From Bacillota bacterium (GTDB lineage: Bacteria; Bacillota; Clostridia; Christensenellales; Christensenellaceae), in the NCBI GenBank assembly GCA_023408315.1, contig JAEYKI010000013.1, positions 104,926 through 168,925 of the forward strand: DNA of 64,000 nucleotides. Reading direction: 5' to 3'. A model generated the notes under the pieces. The model was not told where the DNA came from. It worked only from the letters and a program-made list of their open reading frames with translations, and did no database searches. Both the position numbers and the translations under genes were made by a program. Of this stretch, positions 40,264-49,525 are shown piece after piece (positions within the stretch are counted from its first letter, which is position 1; every line of letters begins with the position of its first letter).

Positions 40264-41541
40264 CTATCCCAGGCTGGGCCTGGGTATTTCCCTGCCCGCT
40301 ACAAACCGCTTTACAATGTTCCTGTCGTCTCCGTTGTAAATCAGGCGCTCGATACGCTCGTACATGTTGTATTCGCTCATGCGGTTCATTTCCTTATCGT
40401 CCACCACCAGCGCGTCAAATTCGTATCCTTCCTCAAAGCTGCCTACCTTGCCAAAAAAGCTTCCGCCTCCCTTGGTTGCCATATAGAACGCTTCGGAAGT
40501 CTGCACGCGGCCCATGGTCTCATCCAGCACCCACAGGTATTTGGAAGACTGGATGGTGCGCGCGATGTTCTGCAGGGGAGACAGGGTGTCGCCGCCTGCG
40601 ATATCGCTTCCCAAGCCCACCGGAATGCCCATATCCAGGTATTTGCGCACCTTCATGACACCGCTGGAGATGTTCAGGTTGGAGTTGGGACAATGCGCTG
40701 CCAAAATGCCGCATTCCAGCATCCGGCTCATTTCCTTTTCCGTTGTGTAGATGCAGTGCGCCATCATGGTTTTGTGTGTGCCAAAAAGGTGGAATTTGTC
40801 GTACACGCCGCCAAAATCCTCTTCTTCCGGGTACAGCTTTTTACAGAATTCCACTTCCGTCCGGTTCTCTGATAAGTGTGCCTGCACGGGCAGGTCGTAC
40901 TGGTCTGCCAGTTTACCCACCGCTTCCATCAGCTCCGCCGTGCAGATGATATTGATGGTTGGCGTTAAAATAGGCTTCACAAGATCGCTCATGCCCATGG
41001 TCTCCTCCAGCCATTCCTTTGTGTGGCGGATGGAAGTCTGCGTGTCTTCCATAAATTCAGGCTTTCCGCAATTGCAATCCTGGTTCACCTTGCCAACATA
41101 CGCACCCAGGCCCGCTTTGGCAAACAGCTGCATCAGAAGTTTGGTAGCGTCCTTGTGCGTGGTGGCCATTGCAATAGAGCGGGTCACACCGTATTTCCAT
41201 ACTTGGTCAATATAGGAGGAATACACTTTGTGCGCATATTCAATATCCGCAAACCTGCCCTCCTGTTTGTATGTATAAACGTCCAGCCAGGGCAGCAGCT
41301 CCATGTCGTACCCCAGGCCAATGTTGGGCAACTGGCAGGGGTGCACGTGGGCGTCCACAAATCCCGGAATAATCAACTTGCCGGAGAAGTCCGCCACATG
41401 CACATCCTTGTATATGTCCGGCAGTTCTGCGCAAATCAGCTTTACCTTGGAATCCTCCACAACAATGTAGCCGTCCTGCATAAAATCAAACGCATCTTTT
41501 TTGCTGGTATAGGCAATATCGCCCTTGTAGATCCGAATCAT
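40264..41541 (-). CDS. guaD: Guanine deaminase-like amidohydrolase
   Basis: A 425-residue TIM-barrel amidohydrolase. Metal ligands and active-site motifs: IPGFVDAHVHPCQLPN, QAHLSENRTEVEF, AHCIYTTEKEM, AAHCPNSNLNISSG and VGLGSDIAGGDTL. The HPCQ and SDIAGG elements match guanine deaminase, which turns guanine into xanthine and ammonia; a methylated or other purine is also possible. It is in one run with a nucleoside-type ABC importer and a second deaminase. Ends with a TAG codon that acts as a normal stop, showing no pyrrolysine decoding here. Confidence 0.87.
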   Translation of the reverse strand: MIRIYKGDIAYTSKKDAFDFMQDGYIVVEDSKVKLICAELPDIYKDVHVADFSGKLIIPGFVDAHVHPCQLPNIGLGYDMELLPWLDVYTYKQEGRFADIEYAHKVYSSYIDQVWKYGVTRSIAMATTHKDATKLLMQLFAKAGLGAYVGKVNQDCNCGKPEFMEDTQTSIRHTKEWLEETMGMSDLVKPILTPTINIICTAELMEAVGKLADQYDLPVQAHLSENRTEVEFCKKLYPEEEDFGGVYDKFHLFGTHKTMMAHCIYTTEKEMSRMLECGILAAHCPNSNLNISSGVMKVRKYLDMGIPVGLGSDIAGGDTLSPLQNIARTIQSSKYLWVLDETMGRVQTSEAFYMATKGGGSFFGKVGSFEEGYEFDALVVDDKEMNRMSEYNMYERIERLIYNGDDRNIVKRFVAGREIPRPSLG

Positions 41542-41553
41542 AATGCCTCCCCG

Positions 41554-42942
41554 TTAAATGGTTTCCCATCTGGATTTGTTTTCTATCCCCGTCTTTTTAA
41601 GCACCTGGGCAATGGTTTTTTCCGCCCTCTCCATCACTTCCTGCTCGTCCATGGTCAGTATCCTGCGGCCCTGCACCACAAACTGCCCGTTTATGATCAC
41701 ATTGTCCACATCTGTGCCCTTTGCGGAGTATACCACCGTGGAAACCGGATTCACATTGGGCACAAGCCTTGGATTATGCTTGTCTATGGAAATCATATCC
41801 GCCTTTTTCCCCGCCTCCAGCGAGCCTATCTCGTGCTCTTTTTTCATGGCGGCTGCCCCGTTAATGGTAGCCATCTCTATCGCCGTCTCAGCCGGAACCA
41901 CCAGAGGATCAAGCAGCCTGCCCTTGTGCACAATGGCCGCCAAACGCATGGCGTCAAACATATCGTAGGCATTGTCGCAGGTGGCTGCGTCTGTGCCGAG
42001 CGCCACGTTTACCCCGGCGTCCAGCAGTTCGGGCACCAGGCAAAACCCGGAGGCCAGCTTGGCGTTGGACGCCGGGCAGTGCACCACCGTGGATTTGTTT
42101 CTCGCAAGTGCCTGCATGTCCCTTTCCGTCAGCCAAATGCCGTGCGCCAGAAGCGTCCTGTCTGTTAGGATACCCGCCGACTCGGCAAAATCGCCGGGTT
42201 CCTGGCCATAGACGTTCTTCATCAGCTCAACGTCCTGCTTTACCTCGCAAAAATGGATGGCTATGCCCATGTCGTGTTCCTTTGCCGCTTTGGATACCTT
42301 CTCCAGCATCTCCTTGGTGGTGGAACCTACCGGTCTGGGCCCAAGCCATATGTTCACGCGGCCGTCTCCGGCGTTCTCACTTTTCCGCTTCCACTCAATG
42401 GCCTGCCGGATACAAACGTTTCCGTCCTCTACCATGCCTTCGCACATGATGTTGTCCCTGGAGGCATAGGTTGCAATGTCCATCACCGCTTTTGCGAGTA
42501 CGCCCCGCATGCCGCTCTGTACGACGGAATCCGTAATGCCGTCAAGACCGTAACGCGCGTGAAGCAGCGTTTCCGCAAAGGTTGTGGTGCCGGATTTGAT
42601 CATCTCCAGCAGGCACAGATCCGCGCTGGCCTTCGCTTCCTCCTCCGTATAACTGCCCATCAGCCGCCAGATGCGGTACGCCAAAAAATCAATCAGGCTC
42701 ACGTCGTCCGCACAGCCCTTAATCAGCGCCTGCGTCAGGTGCACGTGCGCGTTGATCAGGCCGGGCATTAAAATATGGTCCTTCATATCGTAAAAATGAT
42801 AACCGGAATATTTGCTCCTGATATCATCTGTTTTTCCAACTTCTTTTATAACGCTGCCTTCAAAGGCAACAGCGCCATTTGCATATATACGTCTTTGTTT
42901 GTCCACCGTAATCACGGTTGCGTTGCCAAGAACGGTTCCCAT
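41554..42942 (-). CDS. TRZ/ATZ-type amidohydrolase (deaminase/hydrolase)
   Basis: A 462-residue metal-dependent amidohydrolase related to S-adenosylhomocysteine/methylthioadenosine deaminase and triazine hydrolases. Motifs: MPGLINAHVHLTQALIKG, GTTTFAETLL, IHFCEVKQD, VVHCPASNAKLASG and ALGTDAATCDN. The metal-binding residues are complete. It probably removes an amino or similar group from a heterocycle. It sits 12 bases upstream of guanine deaminase, so the two act in sequence or on related substrates. Substrate not predictable. Confidence 0.88.
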   Translation of the reverse strand: MGTVLGNATVITVDKQRRIYANGAVAFEGSVIKEVGKTDDIRSKYSGYHFYDMKDHILMPGLINAHVHLTQALIKGCADDVSLIDFLAYRIWRLMGSYTEEEAKASADLCLLEMIKSGTTTFAETLLHARYGLDGITDSVVQSGMRGVLAKAVMDIATYASRDNIMCEGMVEDGNVCIRQAIEWKRKSENAGDGRVNIWLGPRPVGSTTKEMLEKVSKAAKEHDMGIAIHFCEVKQDVELMKNVYGQEPGDFAESAGILTDRTLLAHGIWLTERDMQALARNKSTVVHCPASNAKLASGFCLVPELLDAGVNVALGTDAATCDNAYDMFDAMRLAAIVHKGRLLDPLVVPAETAIEMATINGAAAMKKEHEIGSLEAGKKADMISIDKHNPRLVPNVNPVSTVVYSAKGTDVDNVIINGQFVVQGRRILTMDEQEVMERAEKTIAQVLKKTGIENKSRWETI

Positions 42943-42990
42943 AGAACTCCTCCCGCACGGCTATAAGTTTGCAGCCTTGTTTGTTTCATT

Positions 42991-43025
42991 GGGAAAGCTC
43001 CCGGCAACAAAACCGGGAGCTTCCC
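42991..43025 (-). promoter_or_regulatory. Strong intercistronic stem-loop after the BMP lipoprotein gene
   Basis: GGGAAAGCTCCCGG (42991-43004) pairs with CCGGGAGCTTCCC (43013-43025), a long GC-rich stem without a U-tract. Such hairpins after binding-protein genes protect the upstream mRNA or reduce read-through, so that the binding protein is made in excess over downstream enzymes. Confidence 0.6.
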
Positions 43026-43058
43026 TGTATGTGTTTTGAGAATTAGAGGCTATCAGAA

Positions 43059-44345
43059 TTATTTGCTTGCTTCCGGAACAGCGTTGCCGGCGGCGTCAGC
43101 CTTGGGCAGACTTCCTTCCACATTGTCCATAAGGAATCCGAGATCCTGCAGTTTCTGGTCGGAGAACACTTCGCCGTCTTTCAGAAGCTGGGTGCCTTCA
43201 TTATCAGACAGCGGTCCTACGAACACTTTCACTTCACCGGATTTCACTTTGGCGCTCAGGTCTTCCACTTCTTTGATAAGTTCCGGTTTAACCAGATCGG
43301 TATTGATGGGCGCGATGCTGGCGCAGCCCTTGTCAATGCCCCAGAAGTAGTTGTGGCCTGTTTTGTCGCCCGTTGCGTAGCGGGTGATGATGTCGGAATA
43401 GATGGGTTCCCAGTTCCACATAAAGGAGGTCAGGTTGGCTTTCGGGCCGTACTGGCGCATATCCACGTGGAAACCGATGCTGTAGATGCCTGCCGCTTCA
43501 GCAGCCTGCTGTACGGAGGGAGAAGATCCCTGCATGCCCAGCACTTTCACGCCGGTGGCAATCAGGCTGTTGGCAGCTTCTTTTTCTTTGGCCGGATCAT
43601 ACCAGCTGTTTACCCATACCATTTTCACTTTTGCTTCGGGGTTTGCATATTTTGCGCCCGCAGCAAAGCTGTCGATTGCGCGAACCACGGAAGCTTCCGG
43701 GTTAGCGGCTACATAACCCAGGGTATTTTCGGAGGACATCTTCGCGGACAGGTAACCTGTCAGGAAAATGGACTCATAGTCGCGGATGGAATAGCTGGTC
43801 AGGTTCTTTGTAACAGGACCGTTAAAGAAGTTGAAGTTCACTTCCGGGTGTTTCTGCGACTCGCTTACAACCGCGTCATAGTTGCTGGAAGAAGTAACAA
43901 AAATCAGGTTGGTTCCGTCTGCAATCATGCTTTCAATGATGTTCGCCGCGTCAGGGCCGGTTGCAGGAACATTTTCAACCCACTGGAACTGTTCGTCTTT
44001 CAGGCCCAGTTTTTCTTTCATTGCCATAAAGCCGGCATAGTGGGACTGTGTCCATCCGCCGTCTTCCTTGGTCTGGCTGGCCAGAACGCCGATCTTAACC
44101 TTGCTGAAATCAACTGTTTTAAGATCCACACTAATGGGCTCGGTGACTGTGTCACCACCCTGGCCGCCTACGCCCAGCGTAGCGCTTGCTTCAGTGGAAG
44201 CGCTGGGGGCGGCAGATGCGCTGGCTGCTTCGGATGCGCTTGCAGGCGCGCTGGATTCTGCGGGCGCGCTGGAGCAACCTGCCACCAGAGCAACCACCAG
44301 CAGGATCGCTACCGTGGCAACTAACCATTTGCTAGCTTTTTTCAT
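43059..44345 (-). CDS. BMP-family nucleoside/purine ABC substrate-binding lipoprotein
   Basis: A 428-residue lipoprotein of the basic membrane protein (PnrA/BmpA) family, which binds purine nucleosides or related heterocycles outside the membrane. Signal peptide with lipobox LVAGC (lipidated Cys24), an Ala/Ser-rich spacer to about residue 65, then the periplasmic-binding fold (VKIGVLASQTKEDGGWTQSH, IIESMIADGTNLIFVTSS, FFNGPVTKNLTSYSIRDYES, FWGIDKGCASIAPINTDLV). Last of the transporter genes; 75 bases separate it from the permease gene. Confidence 0.93.
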   Translation of the reverse strand: MKKASKWLVATVAILLVVALVAGCSSAPAESSAPASASEAASASAAPSASTEASATLGVGGQGGDTVTEPISVDLKTVDFSKVKIGVLASQTKEDGGWTQSHYAGFMAMKEKLGLKDEQFQWVENVPATGPDAANIIESMIADGTNLIFVTSSSNYDAVVSESQKHPEVNFNFFNGPVTKNLTSYSIRDYESIFLTGYLSAKMSSENTLGYVAANPEASVVRAIDSFAAGAKYANPEAKVKMVWVNSWYDPAKEKEAANSLIATGVKVLGMQGSSPSVQQAAEAAGIYSIGFHVDMRQYGPKANLTSFMWNWEPIYSDIITRYATGDKTGHNYFWGIDKGCASIAPINTDLVKPELIKEVEDLSAKVKSGEVKVFVGPLSDNEGTQLLKDGEVFSDQKLQDLGFLMDNVEGSLPKADAAGNAVPEASK

Positions 44346-44420
44346 CGTTTTTCTCTCCTTAAATGTGTATTTTGCTTATTATTTTATATGTAAAATAATA
44401 ATTACAAACTTTCGTTTCCC

Positions 44421-45353
44421 TCAGCGGTCTTCCCGGAAGTAGCTTACGCCCAGGGCCGCCGGAGCGGAGTTTCTTTTTTTCAAAAAATTCCGCGTCGTTA
44501 ATATCAGCACAAGCACAGTGCATATATAAGGAAGCATGCTGATGATATGAGACGGAATTGTAACGCCTATCGCCTGCAGGCGGAATCCAAGAACATCAAT
44601 GCCGCCAAACAGCAGAGCGCCCGCAAGGCCCTTCCATGGATTCCAGGAGGCAAATATCACAAGCGCCAGAGCAATCCAGCCCTTGCCCGCGGTCATGCCG
44701 TCCGTCCAGGCCGGGGTATAGGCCAGCGTCAGGTAAGCTCCGCCGATTGCCGCAAGCATGCAGCCCAGCATTACGTATCCGTAACGCAGCAGGTTGACGT
44801 TGATGCCAACAGCATCCAGAGCACCGGGGTTTTCACCCACCGCCCGGAGTTTTAAGCCGGGGCGGGTTTTATAGATATAGAACGCAGCCACCGGAACAAT
44901 AATATACGCCATATATACCATCAGATCCTGATTAAACAGCACCTGGCCCACAACGGGGATGTTGGACAGGCCGGGAATCGCAATGTGCTGGAAGGTAACG
45001 GACGCAGCGGTTCCGCTGACCGATTTTCCCAAAAAACCGCTCAGGCCCGTTCCAAAGAACACCATAGCCAAACCTGCAACAATCTGGTTCGCCCTGAGCG
45101 TTACCGTAACAAACGCGTACAGCAGCCCAAGCAGTCCGCCTGTTAAAAGCGTCACCAGAATCGCCAGGCCAAGATTGCTGGTGCTGGAAGCCGTTATAAA
45201 AGCCATTACCGCGCCCATCAACATAATGCCTTCCAGGCCCAGATTCAGTACGCCTGCGCGCTCGGAGAATATTTCTCCAATACAGGCATAGAGTACCGGC
45301 GTGGCGGATATGATAGCGGAGCCCAATATGGCAATCCATATCTCAGCGGTCAT
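44421..45353 (-). CDS. ABC transporter permease, BMP-type importer (second permease)
   Basis: A 310-residue polytopic permease of the BPD_transp_2 family, as in NupQ/YufQ. Eight or so hydrophobic helices; ERAGVLNLGLEGIMLMGAV near residues 31-49 and ALDAVGINVNLLRYGYV, with NPWKGLAGALLFGGID near the C-terminus, are the recurring family segments. It overlaps the other permease gene by ATGA. With it and the ATPase it forms the membrane part of a nucleoside-type importer. Confidence 0.92.
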   Translation of the reverse strand: MTAEIWIAILGSAIISATPVLYACIGEIFSERAGVLNLGLEGIMLMGAVMAFITASSTSNLGLAILVTLLTGGLLGLLYAFVTVTLRANQIVAGLAMVFFGTGLSGFLGKSVSGTAASVTFQHIAIPGLSNIPVVGQVLFNQDLMVYMAYIIVPVAAFYIYKTRPGLKLRAVGENPGALDAVGINVNLLRYGYVMLGCMLAAIGGAYLTLAYTPAWTDGMTAGKGWIALALVIFASWNPWKGLAGALLFGGIDVLGFRLQAIGVTIPSHIISMLPYICTVLVLILTTRNFLKKRNSAPAALGVSYFREDR

Positions 45354-46432
45354 GCTAACTCACTCTCCTTTTTCCTCCATACAAACCTGTAGCGGGTGAA
45401 TATCTCTCCGCTCAGTACAAAGAGCAATATAACGCCCTGTATCATGGTCACTACCTGGGAGGGCACGTTTAAAAGCTGGATACTGTACCCCCCGACGGTA
45501 AGGCCGCCAAACAGTATAGAAACGATCACGATGGTCACGGGGCTCAGTTTGCTTAAATACGCTATAATAATTGCGGTAAAGCCCACGCCGTTTGCAATGT
45601 TTGGTTCAAGCCTGCCCACCAGGCCGGATACCTGCGACATGCCCGCGATGCCCGCAATGCCGCCGCTTAAAATCATTACCAAAAACATGTTCGCCTTAAT
45701 GTTGATTCCCGCAAACCGGGCCGCCTTCTGGTTTTCTCCAATCACACGTATCTGGTAGCCCTTGGACGTCCGGTTAAAGAACACCCATATAAGCACCGCC
45801 GCCGCAATGGCTATAAAAAGGCCGGCGTGTATTCTTGTCCCAAAAAAGGTGCCCATTTTGGCGCTTTCCGGGATCATTCGCGAAACAGCCAGGTTGGTGC
45901 CGCCGTTGTCCCGCCACTGGCCGTACACCAGAAAATCCACCATCAATATGGCTATGTAGTTGAACATCAGGGTAACAATGGTCTCGTTCACGTTCCACAG
46001 CACCTTGGGGGTAATAGATACCGCCCCCCAGGCCGCGCCCGCGGCGAATCCCACCAAAATCATAATAGGGATTTTCATCAGGTCCGGGATGCCGGGCATA
46101 TAAATCGCAACGCCGGCCGCCGCCATGGCGCCCATGGTAAACTGGCCCTCGCCGCCAATGTTGCTGATATTCATTTTAAAAGCAATGGCTACGCCAAGAG
46201 CGCAGATCATCATGGGGATTGCCTGCAATATACTCTCCGAAATGCCATACAGGCTGCCAAAGGCGCCCTTTGCCATCTTCATGTAAACAGCAAGCGGGTC
46301 AAAACCCAGCACGGCCATGAACACAGCGCTAAACAGCAAAGCAACTCCAACCAACGCGATTGGGATCAGAATGCTTTTGGCAGGGGTCAACTGATCCCGT
46401 TTTTCCATGACCAATTCCCGTTTTCCAATCAC
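45350..46432 (-). CDS. ABC transporter permease, BMP-type importer (first permease)
   Basis: A permease of about 360 residues, NupP/YufP-like. Family segments: MNISNIGGEGQFTMGAMAA, NVNETIVTLMFNYIAI, GYQIRVIGENQKAARFAGIN and GVGFTAIIIAYLSKLSP. Begins with GTG 46432 in a GTGA overlap with the ATPase gene; an ATG at 46408 is a possible later start. Ends in ATGA overlap with the second permease, so all three membrane components are translationally coupled. Confidence 0.92.
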   Translation of the reverse strand: MIGKRELVMEKRDQLTPAKSILIPIALVGVALLFSAVFMAVLGFDPLAVYMKMAKGAFGSLYGISESILQAIPMMICALGVAIAFKMNISNIGGEGQFTMGAMAAAGVAIYMPGIPDLMKIPIMILVGFAAGAAWGAVSITPKVLWNVNETIVTLMFNYIAILMVDFLVYGQWRDNGGTNLAVSRMIPESAKMGTFFGTRIHAGLFIAIAAAVLIWVFFNRTSKGYQIRVIGENQKAARFAGINIKANMFLVMILSGGIAGIAGMSQVSGLVGRLEPNIANGVGFTAIIIAYLSKLSPVTIVIVSILFGGLTVGGYSIQLLNVPSQVVTMIQGVILLFVLSGEIFTRYRFVWRKKESELA

Positions 46433-47973
46433 GATGCGCTCGCCCCCTCTGCCTGTTCAAGCGGATGGCAGTTAAAATCCACCGTACCGATCATATTGTT
46501 GCCCACCTTTTCCAGCGTGGCGTCCTTTGAATCATACACCGCGCGTATTTCGTGATTATACAGCACCGCAATGGTGTCCGACATTTCAAATATCTGGTCC
46601 AGGTCCTCCGAGATCAGAATAATGGCGGCGCCCCTGTCCCTCTGCTCCAAAAGTATCTTGTTGATGCTCTCGGTTGCGCCCACATCCAGGCCGCGCACGG
46701 GATACGTCGCAATAATTACGTCCGGTTTTCCGTTAATCTCGCGCCCAACAAGCAGCTTCTGCTGGTTTCCTCCGGACATCAGGCTCACCGGGCGCATAAG
46801 CCCCGCGTTTTTAATGTTGTATTCCCGCTCCAGTTCAGAGGCATATTTTTTGATCTGGTCTTTTTTTAACAGACCGCTGCTGCTGAATCTCTCCGTTTTG
46901 TATTCCCGCAATATGGCGTTCTCCATCATATTCATGGTGGGAACAAGGCCGGTTCCAATTCGGTCTTCCGGAATAAACGCAACGCTGTTCGCCGCCTTTT
47001 TGGCTTTCTTTGCAATTTCGTCCGCAAACAAAATCTTCCCGGATTCAAGGGCACGCAATCCCGCAATCGCTTCGGAAAGTTCCCTCTGGCCGTTTCCGGC
47101 CACGCCCGCTATACCCAGAATCTCTTTGCGGTGCACCTTTAGGTTCACATGGTTCACGGCGCAGATTCCTTTGTCGTTGCGTACCGTAACATCCTTCAAT
47201 TCAATCATGCAGTCGCAGCGCTGGCAGGTATAATCCTGGCGAATCTTCTGCAGCGAACGCCCTATCGTCAGTTCTGTAAGCTGTTTTTCGTTCGTGTCGC
47301 GCCGGAGCATGGAGGCCACCGTCGTGCCGTCCTTCATAACGGTAATCCGGTCCGAATAATTCATCACTTCTGCCATTTTATGGGTAATAAACACGATGGA
47401 TTTACCGGAATCCGCCATTTTGCGCAGAATGGCAAATAAATCCTTGGATTCTTTGGGCGTCAGAACGGCTGTGGGTTCATCCAATATCAGCACGTCCGCC
47501 CCGCGGAACAGAAGCTTGATGATCTCAACCCGCTGTTGTTCTCCAACAGAAAGCTGCCATATCTTTGCGTCCGGATCAACGGAAAGGTTGTAGTCGTCCG
47601 CGTACTTTCTAATCTCCTTTTCCATCTCGCTCATTTTCAGATAAAACTTGCATTTCTCACTGCCAAGAAAAATATTCTCCGCTACAGTAAGGGGTTCAAT
47701 CAGCCTGAAATGCTGGTGAACCATGCCGATTCCAAGATCCACGGCGTTTTTGGGACTCTTTAAATCCACATGCTTGCCTTTATAATAAATGGATCCTTCG
47801 TTTTGTTTATAAATACCCGTCAGAATGTTCATCAGGGTACTTTTTCCAGCGCCGTTTTCCCCCAGCAGTGCGTGAATCTCACCCGCATATAAATCCAGGT
47901 TCACCTTGTCATTGGCGACAACGCCCGGAAAACGTTTGGTGATGTTCCTCATTTTTAGGATCGGTTCTTCCAT
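46429..47973 (-). CDS. ABC transporter ATPase (tandem), BMP-type importer
   Basis: A 514-residue double ATPase like NupO/YufO and RbsA. First domain: Walker A LGENGAGKSTLMN, LSVGEQQRVEI signature, Walker B LILDEPTAVLT. Second domain: degenerate Walker A AGVAGNGQRELSEA and signature LMSGGNQQKLLVGRE. Between them CQRCDC at about 245-251 is an unusual Cys cluster that might bind a metal. AGGAG precedes the ATG. With two permeases and the BMP lipoprotein it forms a complete importer for nucleosides or purine-like compounds. Confidence 0.94.
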   Translation of the reverse strand: MEEPILKMRNITKRFPGVVANDKVNLDLYAGEIHALLGENGAGKSTLMNILTGIYKQNEGSIYYKGKHVDLKSPKNAVDLGIGMVHQHFRLIEPLTVAENIFLGSEKCKFYLKMSEMEKEIRKYADDYNLSVDPDAKIWQLSVGEQQRVEIIKLLFRGADVLILDEPTAVLTPKESKDLFAILRKMADSGKSIVFITHKMAEVMNYSDRITVMKDGTTVASMLRRDTNEKQLTELTIGRSLQKIRQDYTCQRCDCMIELKDVTVRNDKGICAVNHVNLKVHRKEILGIAGVAGNGQRELSEAIAGLRALESGKILFADEIAKKAKKAANSVAFIPEDRIGTGLVPTMNMMENAILREYKTERFSSSGLLKKDQIKKYASELEREYNIKNAGLMRPVSLMSGGNQQKLLVGREINGKPDVIIATYPVRGLDVGATESINKILLEQRDRGAAIILISEDLDQIFEMSDTIAVLYNHEIRAVYDSKDATLEKVGNNMIGTVDFNCHPLEQAEGASAS

Positions 47974-48032
47974 TTCTTCAAACTCCTGTTTAAGTTCGTA
48001 AAAAGGCCAGACTCATTTTATTTCTGATATAT

Positions 48033-48061
48033 AAAAAGGCCAAACGTTACAAACGCTTGGT
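48033..48061 (-). terminator. Terminator-like hairpin between the Thr205 mtmB-like gene and the importer
   Basis: Minus-strand RNA: CCAAgCGTT/AACGtTTGG stem with a short loop followed by GCCUUUUUA. It is 13 bases after the mtmB-like stop. A partial terminator here would give more corrinoid/methyltransferase than transporter. Confidence 0.65.
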
Positions 48062-48073
48062 CTTCCTTGACCC

Positions 48074-49507
48074 TTATTTGCGAAGCCCGCTCATTTTGTC
48101 CTGATACCAGCTGCCGTATGCCTTGTCCAGCGGCATGCCGATATCCATCAGTTCTTTGCGGACCCTGCCAAAGAGCTCTGCGTAATTTGCCTTGGGAGCC
48201 ATGGATTTTAAATCAAAGCATTCCTGCAGCGGCATGCCCTTGTCTGGCATCCCCAACTTTTCTTCGTATTTTGGCAGAATCTTTTTGGCTATTTCGTTGG
48301 CCTGTTTCCTTGTCATGCCGGCGGAGGATTTAAACACCTCGCCGCACCACCATGCTTCCACAGGGGTGATGTAATCCGTATACCTTCCGCCCGCAGACCT
48401 TGGCTGCGTTGTTTTGGAAGCGCCGGATACGCAGTGGTTCATCAGGCCCACGGCGGCTTCGTACATAAACATTTCCGTGCAGGGTCCCGCAGTCTCATTA
48501 ACAATCTTGTTTCGCATAAACCCTGTGTTGCGGCTGACTGCCTGCGTCGCCACGCTGTTTGCCCACACTGCTTTTCTGCCGCAGTTGCCAAAGAGCTGTA
48601 TGTCGTATACGTAGGAGCTTGTATAGTCGCTCTGCAGTATGGTGGGAATCAAAAGGTCGTTCGCCACATTTGCCAGCGCCGCGCCTTCGGCGGGTCCCGC
48701 GTATCCGCCAATATAAGAGAATCCGCCAACCCTCAGCTTGTGGCCGTAATTCAGGCCTTGCATGATCCTGTGGAAATTGGAAAATGTCACTTTCAGTTCC
48801 ACCGGGCAGAGGGACATGGTCACGTTGCCGCGCCCCGCCAGCGCAGGCGCGCCGCCCAGGTGCCCATATTCCGTAACAGCGCCTGCAACGCCTGTGCAGG
48901 CCATGCCCGGGCGCCCGGCCCGCCAAAGCGCTTCTTTTTTCAGTTCGGACTCATAGTTGCCCATCAGCGTTTCATACGGCGTCCCGGAGCGGATGGTCCG
49001 CCCAAACACAGTTGCCAGCGTAGGCCCGTGCAGCACGTCCACCAATTTGTTGTACTGAACCAACCCCTGCACCAGCGGCAGATAGTTCTCTTCCGAGCAT
49101 ACGATGCCAAGCGAAGCTGCCAAAAGCGGCGGATACGGGTCTTCCGGCTTGCGGGGCTTCATAATCACCTGGTCCTGTCCTTCGCCAAGGATGTTGCAGT
49201 CCTGGTAGTCCCGGATGCACTCCAGCAACTCGTCTTCCGTTATTTTTATAATGCGCTCCGTATCCTCGCAAAAAAATCCAAGCTCCAGGGCCAGTTCCCA
49301 TCCCGCTTTAAAAAAGGTGTCTGCCAGATCGTCGTCGCAGTTGATGGGGTTTTCCATATCCAGCGTATTTTGCAGGCCGTATTTGGCCAGAATTCCCTTA
49401 ATGGTTTTGGGAATAATTTTTGTATCCCATTCCTTGGTTGTACAGATCGGCCCGGTATATGCTTTGTCAAGGTTGTTCAGCAACCTTTGCACTTTGTAGT
49501 TATACAT
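48074..49507 (-). CDS. MtmB-family methyltransferase without pyrrolysine (Thr205)
   Basis: A 477-residue MtmB homolog with the same landmarks as the other copy: EWDTKIIPKTI, AGRPGMACTG, YIGGYAGPAEGAAL, AGPCTEMFMYEAAVGLM and a C-terminal PLQECFDLKSMAP. The segment AGRPGMAC-Thr205-Gly aligns with AGRPGMGV-Pyl202-Gly of MtmB, so pyrrolysine is replaced by threonine; the stop is TAA. Around this site it is closer to classical MtmB than the Pro202 copy. A corrinoid protein gene lies 18 bases upstream, its obvious methyl acceptor. AAGGAG is 8 bases before ATG 49507. Confidence 0.9.
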   Translation of the reverse strand: MYNYKVQRLLNNLDKAYTGPICTTKEWDTKIIPKTIKGILAKYGLQNTLDMENPINCDDDLADTFFKAGWELALELGFFCEDTERIIKITEDELLECIRDYQDCNILGEGQDQVIMKPRKPEDPYPPLLAASLGIVCSEENYLPLVQGLVQYNKLVDVLHGPTLATVFGRTIRSGTPYETLMGNYESELKKEALWRAGRPGMACTGVAGAVTEYGHLGGAPALAGRGNVTMSLCPVELKVTFSNFHRIMQGLNYGHKLRVGGFSYIGGYAGPAEGAALANVANDLLIPTILQSDYTSSYVYDIQLFGNCGRKAVWANSVATQAVSRNTGFMRNKIVNETAGPCTEMFMYEAAVGLMNHCVSGASKTTQPRSAGGRYTDYITPVEAWWCGEVFKSSAGMTRKQANEIAKKILPKYEEKLGMPDKGMPLQECFDLKSMAPKANYAELFGRVRKELMDIGMPLDKAYGSWYQDKMSGLRK

Positions 49508-49525
49508 TCGCTATTCTCCTTACAG

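Noticed and set aside
41023..42168. 381-codon plus-strand frame spanning two amidohydrolase genes
   Set aside because: It crosses two well-supported genes on the other strand and resembles no protein family.
43353..44324. Long plus-strand open frame opposite the BMP lipoprotein gene
   Set aside because: It mirrors codon structure of the minus-strand lipoprotein, has no ribosome site and no family resemblance.
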